A stretch of DNA of 9,537 nt from SZAS-103 sp038323475 (GTDB lineage: Bacteria > Pseudomonadota > Gammaproteobacteria > Xanthomonadales > Xanthomonadaceae). The notes under the pieces were generated by a model, which was not told the origin of the DNA, did no database searches, and worked only from the letters and a program-made list of their open reading frames with translations. The number at the start of each line of letters is the position of its first letter. Position 1 is the first letter of the stretch. The stretch covers positions 1 through 9,537 of the forward strand of contig JBBQHA010000124.1 in the NCBI GenBank assembly GCA_038323475.1, written 5' to 3'. The translations under genes were made by a program, and so were the position numbers. Shown here one piece after another: positions 5,411 through 9,537 of this stretch.

Positions 5411-6379
5411 ATGACCGACCCTTCCGCACCAACCCTGCCCGCCTTGCAGGTCGCCAATCTCCGCAAGGTCTACGCGACCGGCGTCGAGGCGCTCAAGGGC
5501 ATTTCGCTCAGCGTGGAACCCGGCGATTTCTTCGCCCTGCTCGGCCCGAACGGCGCCGGCAAGTCCACCCTGATCGGCATCGTCAGCTCGCTGGTGAACG
5601 CCACCGCCGGTTCCGTGCACGTGTTCGGCATCGACCTGCAGGCGCACCGCAGCGAGGCGATGCGGCAGATCGGGCTGGTGCCGCAGGAAATGAACTTCAA
5701 TTTCTTCGAGAAACCCTTCGACATCCTGGTGAACTACGCCGGTTTTTACGGCGTGCCGCGCCACGAGGCCGTCGTCCGCGCCGAGGAAGAACTCAAGCGC
5801 GCGCAGTTGTGGGACAAGGCGCAGACGATGTCGCGCAACCTGTCCGGCGGCATGAAGCGGCGCCTGATGATCGCCCGCGCGATGATGACCAGGCCGCGCC
5901 TGCTGATCCTCGACGAACCGACCGCCGGCGTCGACATCGAGATCCGCCGCGGCATGTGGAAGACGCTCAAGGAAGTCAACGCGGCCGGCACCACGGTGAT
6001 CCTCACCACGCACTACCTCGAGGAAGCCGAGAGCCTGTGCCGCAACGTCGCGATCATCAACCGCGGCCAGATCATCGAGCAGGGGCCGATGAAGGCGCTG
6101 CTCGCCAAGCTCGATGTCGAGGGTTTCCTGTTCGACATCGATGGCCAGCTGCCGGCAGCGCTGCCGCAGATCGAGGGCACCACCCTGCACGCGGCCGACG
6201 ACCACACCATCGACATCGACATGCCGCGCGCGATGGACCTCAATCGCGTGTTCGCCGCGCTCGGCGACGCAGGCATCCGGGTGCGTTCGATGCGCACCAA
6301 GTCGAACCGGCTGGAAGAACTGTTCGTGCGCCTGACCGGCGACGACGACCGCGCGAGCGGCAAGGGAGCCGCGCAATGA
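5411..6379 (+). CDS. yadG: YadG-type ABC transporter ATP-binding protein
   Basis: This 322-aa ATPase matches E. coli YadG along its full length from memory of that sequence. Walker A is GPNGAGKST (45-53), the Q-loop is LVPQEMNFNFFE (Gln92), the signature is LSGGMKRR (144-151), Walker B is LLILDEP (164-170) and the switch histidine is His201 in TTHYLEEAE. A C-terminal regulatory region (about 235-310) ends with SMRTKSNRLEELFVRL, also as in YadG. The final GDDDRASGKGAAQ is a low-complexity tail. The ATG at 5411 fits the family start; the open frame extends to a TTG at 5372, which has no support. The Shine-Dalgarno is weak (only GGA). The stop overlaps the yadH start. YadGH is an ABC-2 exporter whose substrate is not established. 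Confidence 0.94.
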   Translation: MTDPSAPTLPALQVANLRKVYATGVEALKGISLSVEPGDFFALLGPNGAGKSTLIGIVSSLVNATAGSVHVFGIDLQAHRSEAMRQIGLVPQEMNFNFFEKPFDILVNYAGFYGVPRHEAVVRAEEELKRAQLWDKAQTMSRNLSGGMKRRLMIARAMMTRPRLLILDEPTAGVDIEIRRGMWKTLKEVNAAGTTVILTTHYLEEAESLCRNVAIINRGQIIEQGPMKALLAKLDVEGFLFDIDGQLPAALPQIEGTTLHAADDHTIDIDMPRAMDLNRVFAALGDAGIRVRSMRTKSNRLEELFVRLTGDDDRASGKGAAQ

Positions 6380-7182
6380 ATACGTCGCCCACCGCGATCG
6401 CGGCCGCGAGCCCGATGCGCTCGAACATGATCGCGCTCGGCACCATCGGGCGCCGCGAAGTCGCGCGCATCCTGCGCATCTGGGCGCAAACCCTGGTTCC
6501 GCCCGCGATCACGATGACCCTGTACTTCCTGATCTTCGGGCGCCTGATCGGCAGCCGCATCGGCAGCATGAACGGCATCACCTACATGGAGTTCATCGTG
6601 CCCGGGCTGGTGATGATGAGCATCATCCAGAACGCTTACGGCAACATCTCGTCGAGCTTCTTCGGCGCGAAGTTCGGTCGCCACGTCGAGGAGCTGTTGG
6701 TCAGCCCGATGCCGAACTGGGTGATCCTCGGCGGTTACGTCGCCGGCGGGGTGCTGCGCGGACTGATGGTCGGCATCATCGTGCTCATCATCGCGATGTT
6801 CTTCACGCCGGTGCGCGTGCCGCATCCGCTGGTGATGGTCAGCACGGTGCTGCTCGGCGCGACGATCTTCTCGCTCGCGGGTTTCATCAACGCCGTGTAC
6901 GCGAAGAAGTTCGACGATGTCGCGATCGTGCCGACCTTCATCCTCACCCCGCTGACCTACCTCGGCGGCGTGTTCTATTCGGTGAAGCTGCTGCCGCCAT
7001 GGGCCGAAGCCGCGACCCACATGAACCCGATCTTCTACATGGTCAACGCATTCCGCTACGGCCTGCTCGGCGCGAGCGACGTGCCGCTGTGGGTGGCCTA
7101 CGCGTTGATGCTCGGCTTCACCGGAGCGCTGACGGCGCTGGCGCTGTGGTTGCTCAAGCGCGGCGTGGGCCTGCGGTCGTAA
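6376..7182 (+). CDS. yadH: YadH-type ABC-2 permease
   Basis: This 268-aa inner-membrane permease is the partner of YadG. It shares with E. coli YadH the stretches RIWAQTLVPPAITMTLYF (34-51), FGRLIGSRIG (54-63), EFIVPGLVMMS (72-82), SSFFGAKF (93-100), the ABC-2 signature region around FDDVAIVPTFILTPLTYLGGVFYS (179-202) and the end RGVGLRS. About six membrane helices are expected, at roughly 38-58, 72-92, 118-141, 148-173, 183-203 and 238-260. The N-terminal 18 residues (NTSPTAIAAASPMRSN) are a variable, polar extension. The ATG at 6376 overlaps the yadG stop as ATGA. The open frame continues far upstream, but that part is only the shifted frame of yadG. The gene ends 3 bp from the convergent gene on the other strand. 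Confidence 0.94.
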   Translation: MNTSPTAIAAASPMRSNMIALGTIGRREVARILRIWAQTLVPPAITMTLYFLIFGRLIGSRIGSMNGITYMEFIVPGLVMMSIIQNAYGNISSSFFGAKFGRHVEELLVSPMPNWVILGGYVAGGVLRGLMVGIIVLIIAMFFTPVRVPHPLVMVSTVLLGATIFSLAGFINAVYAKKFDDVAIVPTFILTPLTYLGGVFYSVKLLPPWAEAATHMNPIFYMVNAFRYGLLGASDVPLWVAYALMLGFTGALTALALWLLKRGVGLRS

Positions 7183-7185
7183 GTC

Positions 7186-7572
7186 CTATCGCGAGTTCGT
7201 CGCGATGACCTCATAGCCGGGCGGACCCCACACGTGCGACTGTTCCAACAGGGTCACGGCGTCGCCCGCGGTCAAACGCGCGGTGGATAGCGTCACCGAA
7301 TCCCCTGCCGTGAGTTGGGTACCGTAATCCACGTAGGCAAGCACAACATGTCCGTCGGCAAGTCGCACCGATGCGGCTTCGCGCGTGCCGCCCTGGACTT
7401 TGGCAACGCTGATGGGCCCCGCGGACTGGACGATGCCAATGACCTTCCGGGTCGACACGGTCGCCTGGTTGTACAGGACGGCGAAAGCAAGCATGACCGC
7501 AACGCCGCCGCCGGCTGCCCCCCCGGCGATCCTGCGTGCAGTCCACGGTTCCTTGAAAGGGTCTTGGGCCAT
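7186..7572 (-). CDS. membrane-anchored protein of unknown function
   Basis: I do not recognise this 128-aa protein. Residues 1-14 are cytoplasmic and charged, a glycine- and alanine-rich membrane anchor spans about 15-35, and the remaining 90 residues look like a small beta-rich domain outside the membrane. The motif LTAGD(S/A)VTL occurs twice, at 87-95 and 100-108, 13 residues apart. It ends in an aromatic, glycine- and proline-containing tail, WGPPGYEVIATNSR. Codon use resembles the neighbours, which argues for a real gene. The start ATG at 7572 has no Shine-Dalgarno but lies 11 bp after a good -10 box, so the message may be nearly leaderless. It is divergent from the DUF2167 gene and ends 3 bp from yadH. 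Confidence 0.72.
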   Translation of the reverse strand: MAQDPFKEPWTARRIAGGAAGGGVAVMLAFAVLYNQATVSTRKVIGIVQSAGPISVAKVQGGTREAASVRLADGHVVLAYVDYGTQLTAGDSVTLSTARLTAGDAVTLLEQSHVWGPPGYEVIATNSR

Positions 7573-7583
7573 CGAGGCTGGAC

Positions 7584-7612
7584 TTTATAGGATGCGCGCT
7601 TCGCTGGAACAA
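7584..7612 (-). promoter_or_regulatory. predicted promoter of the unknown membrane-anchored protein
   Basis: On the minus strand TTGTTC (7612-7607) and TATAAA (7589-7584) are 17 bp apart; the -10 matches the consensus at five of six positions. Transcription would begin about 3-6 bases before the ATG at 7572, leaving practically no leader. Confidence 0.5.
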
Positions 7613-7673
7613 GACTTGCGTGCCGGCGACTCCTCGCGCAGCATGGCCGCGAACATCAGCACTGGGGAGTGCC

Positions 7674-8639
7674 ATGCGCAAAACCATTCTCGCCATGACC
7701 GTGGCCGCCCTGCTCCTGAGCGCGAATCTGAGCGCGCAGGATGCCCCGCAACAACCAGGCCAGACCGCCGATGCAGGCGCGGCCGCGGCTCCGCCCGGAG
7801 CGGACCAGGCGCAGGCGGGGCTCGCCAAGGCGCAGGCATTCCTCGCGACCCTGCATTTCCAGCAGGGCGACATCACCGTGCCGGGCAGTGACGCGCGGTT
7901 CAATCTCGGGCCGGAATTCCGCTTCCTCGACAAGACCGATGCGCGCAAGGTGCTCGAGCAGTTCTGGAGCAACCCGCCGAACGACACCGTGCTGGGCATG
8001 GTCGTTCCCGCGTCGACGCCGCTCACCGATGATCATTCGTGGGCGGTCGTGGTCACCCGCACCGACGAAGGCCATGTCGCCGACGACGACGCCGCCAAGA
8101 CCGACTACGACGCGCTGCTCAAGGACATGCAGAAGGCCGACGCCGACGACAACGCCGAGCGCAAGAAGGCCGGCTATCCGGAGTTGACCCTGATCGGCTG
8201 GGCCGCGCCGCCGCGCTACGATTCGGCAAGCAAGAAACTGTACTGGGCGCGCGAACTCGCCTCGACGGACGCCGAGCAGCACACACTCAACTACGACATC
8301 CGCGTGCTCGGTCGCAGCGGTTACCTGAGCCTCAACGCGGTTGCCGGCATGAACGATCTCGCCACGGTGCAGGCCGGAATGCAGCGATTGCTGCCGATGG
8401 TGGAATTCGATCCGGGCAAGCGCTATGCCGATTTCGATTCCTCGCACGACAAGCTGGCTGGGTACGGAATCGCCGCCCTCGTCGCCGGCGGCATCGCCGC
8501 GAAGGCCGGCCTGTTCGCCAAGATCGGGGTGATCCTGCTGGCGTTCAAGAAACTGGTGGTCGTGACCGTGGTCGCGATCGGCGCGGCGTTCAAGAAGTTG
8601 TTCGGCGGCAAGGGCAAGGGCGGCCCGACCGTCCAGTAA
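7674..8639 (+). CDS. DUF2167 family exported/membrane protein
   Basis: This 321-aa protein belongs by its core motifs to DUF2167 (uncharacterised membrane-anchored proteins). It has a signal peptide at about 1-22 (RKTILAMTVAALLLSANLSAQ) and a low-complexity linker rich in A, P and Q (23-48). The family core follows: FQQGDITVPGSDARFNLGPEFRFL (62-85), ARKVLEQFW, then LGMVVP, HSWAVVV, GYPELTLIGWAAPPRYD (167-183), LYWARELAS and NYDIRVLGRSGYLSLNAVA. The segment FDPGKRYADFD (245-255) precedes a C-terminal hydrophobic part (about 263-308) with one or two membrane helices and a basic KKLFGGKGKGG tail. The ATG at 7674 has GGAG five bases before it and gives the signal peptide. The function of the family is unknown. 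The Coa1-domain gene starts 42 bp downstream and is probably cotranscribed. Confidence 0.9.
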   Translation: MRKTILAMTVAALLLSANLSAQDAPQQPGQTADAGAAAAPPGADQAQAGLAKAQAFLATLHFQQGDITVPGSDARFNLGPEFRFLDKTDARKVLEQFWSNPPNDTVLGMVVPASTPLTDDHSWAVVVTRTDEGHVADDDAAKTDYDALLKDMQKADADDNAERKKAGYPELTLIGWAAPPRYDSASKKLYWARELASTDAEQHTLNYDIRVLGRSGYLSLNAVAGMNDLATVQAGMQRLLPMVEFDPGKRYADFDSSHDKLAGYGIAALVAGGIAAKAGLFAKIGVILLAFKKLVVVTVVAIGAAFKKLFGGKGKGGPTVQ

Positions 8640-8681
8640 GCCAGCGCCGCACCCGCTTGCGCGATGCGACCAGGAGCCGGC

Positions 8682-9335
8682 ATGAACAGCACGACGACCG
8701 AAAACACGTCCGGCCAGGGTTCGATGGCCGTGGTGCCGCGTGAGATCCAGGGCTGGAACTGGGGTGCGTTCCTGCTGACCTGGATCTGGGGCATCGGCAA
8801 CAACGTGCTGATCGCGTTGCTGATGCTGGTGCCCTTCGTGAACATCGTGATGTGGTTCGTGCTCGGCGCCAGAGGCACAGAGTGGGCGTGGCAGAACAAG
8901 CGCTGGGACAGCGTCGAGCACTTCCAGCGCGTGCAGCGCCAGTGGACGAAGTGGGGCCTGATCGTGGTGGCGGCCAGCTTCGTGCTGAGCGCGGTCTGCG
9001 CCGCATTGCTGTTCTGGGTGATCACCGCGGCGATGAAGGGCAGCGAGCCGTACCGCACTGCGATCGACCACCTGCATGCCGACAGCGCCGCGATGACCTT
9101 GCTCGGCCAGCCGGTCGCGACGGGCTTCCCGCGCGGTTCGATGGCGACGACGAATGGCGAGGGCTCGGCGAGCCTGAGCATCCCGGTGCAGGGGAGCAGC
9201 AAGTCCGGCGTGCTGTACGTGGAAGGCGTCAGCAGTGGCGACGCATGGCATTACCAGCGCATCGAGTTGGTGGTATCCGGTCAGCACATCGACCTGAACC
9301 AGTCGGAAGAAGCGGGTCGCGGCGACGGCAGGTAG
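8682..9335 (+). CDS. Coa1-domain membrane protein
   Basis: This 217-aa protein has two parts. The N-terminal part (about 23-92) is tryptophan-rich: WNWGAFLLTWIWGIGNN, a helix at about 43-62, then GTEWAWQNKRWDSVEHFQRVQRQWTKWG, followed by a third helix (about 93-116). The C-terminal part (about 120-205), outside the membrane, matches the Coa1 domain pattern: YRTAIDHL, LLGQPVATGFPRGSM, ASLSIPVQG, GVLYVEGV and WHYQRIELVV. In mitochondria Coa1 helps assemble cytochrome c oxidase; bacterial proteins carrying the domain are uncharacterised, and no oxidase genes lie nearby. The ATG at 8682 is chosen over one 18 bases earlier because AGGAG lies six bases before it. It probably shares a transcript with the DUF2167 gene. 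Confidence 0.87.
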   Translation: MNSTTTENTSGQGSMAVVPREIQGWNWGAFLLTWIWGIGNNVLIALLMLVPFVNIVMWFVLGARGTEWAWQNKRWDSVEHFQRVQRQWTKWGLIVVAASFVLSAVCAALLFWVITAAMKGSEPYRTAIDHLHADSAAMTLLGQPVATGFPRGSMATTNGEGSASLSIPVQGSSKSGVLYVEGVSSGDAWHYQRIELVVSGQHIDLNQSEEAGRGDGR

Positions 9336-9386
9336 GCACGCGCTACCCGTTCGGATGCACGCATTGGATTGCGCACAGCGCGCCCG

Positions 9387-9537
9387 TCACCCGGGCAACC
9401 TGAAAAATGCCCGTGCCGTTGCAGCGGTCGCCGCAGCGGTGGCCGCGACATCCTCGCCGCGATCGCGCGCGAGTTCGGCGACGATGTGGGCCAGGTACAT
9501 CGGTTCGTTGCGCCGGTGCGAGGGTTGCGGCTTGACC
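9387..9537 (-). CDS. tatD: TatD-family DNase, C-terminal end only
   Basis: The last 49 codons of a metal-dependent TatD nuclease lie at the right edge; the 5' part is outside the window. Read on the minus strand, the peptide contains KPQPSHRRNEPMYLAHIVAELARDRGED, which closely resembles the KP-SRRNEPAHLPHI segment of E. coli TatD as I recall it, followed by AATAAATAATARAFFRLPG and a TGA. The RRNEP segment follows the last metal-binding aspartate of the TIM barrel in this family. TatD proteins have 3'-5' exonuclease activity linked to DNA repair. The gene converges on the Coa1-domain gene with a 51-bp gap that shows no clear terminator. Confidence 0.85.
   Translation of the reverse strand, partial: VKPQPSHRRNEPMYLAHIVAELARDRGEDVAATAAATAATARAFFRLPG

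Noticed and set aside
5296..6375. Long in-frame upstream extension of yadH
   Set aside because: It is the shifted reading of yadG; the YadH homology begins after the ATG at 6376.
8664..8681. Earlier ATG for the Coa1-domain protein
   Set aside because: AGGAG at 8672-8676 lies downstream of it and is well placed for the ATG at 8682.
7656..9287. 543-codon open frame on the minus strand
   Set aside because: It is antisense to the DUF2167 and Coa1 genes, which have signal peptides, ribosome binding sites and family motifs; the antisense product is low-complexity His/Arg-rich.
9336..9386. Terminator between the Coa1-domain gene and tatD
   Set aside because: GC-rich, but no convincing stem with a T-run was found on either strand.

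Overview
The window is a gene-dense, high-GC (about two thirds G+C) stretch of a gammaproteobacterial chromosome. The codon usage, the E. coli-like YadG/YadH pair, the TatD fragment and the G-rich 'GGGAA' intergenic repeats fit Xanthomonadaceae/Lysobacteraceae (Lysobacter, Luteimonas or Xanthomonas relatives). The assignment is by impression, without a database search. There are no tRNA or rRNA genes, insertion sequences, CRISPR arrays or phage genes. Thirteen protein genes are supported, two of them cut by the window edges.

Region 1 (1-1904, minus strand). Read in transcription order, this holds a small 4-TM membrane protein, a single-domain rhodanese, a NatA-type ABC ATPase, and the start of a NatB-type permease that runs off the left edge. 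NatA and NatB overlap by ATGA. All four genes could form one transcript.

Region 2 (2062-4230, minus strand). This is a compact three-gene operon of a 4-TM membrane protein, a 66-aa XRE/Cro-type repressor and an exported TAP-family alpha/beta hydrolase. Both junctions are ATGA overlaps. Upstream lie two perfect 18-bp palindromes (TGTCAAG-N4-CTTGACA). One supplies the -35 box and the other covers the predicted transcription start, so an autorepressed operon is the natural reading. This is the most interesting unit in the window.

Region 3 (4230-5314). A roughly 335-bp gene-free stretch holds two near-identical 103-bp tandem repeats plus a partial copy. It is followed by a ferredoxin--NADP reductase gene on the minus strand.

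Region 4 (5411-7182, plus strand). The ABC exporter pair yadG-yadH is divergent from the reductase and joined by an ATGA overlap.

Region 5 (7186-9537). A small unrecognised membrane-anchored protein (minus) meets yadH tail to tail with a 3-bp gap and has a near-leaderless promoter. Divergent from it are a DUF2167 exported/membrane protein and a Coa1-domain membrane protein (plus). The 3' end of tatD (minus) closes the window.

Most other long open frames, including several over 500 codons, are antisense or off-frame shadows produced by high GC.
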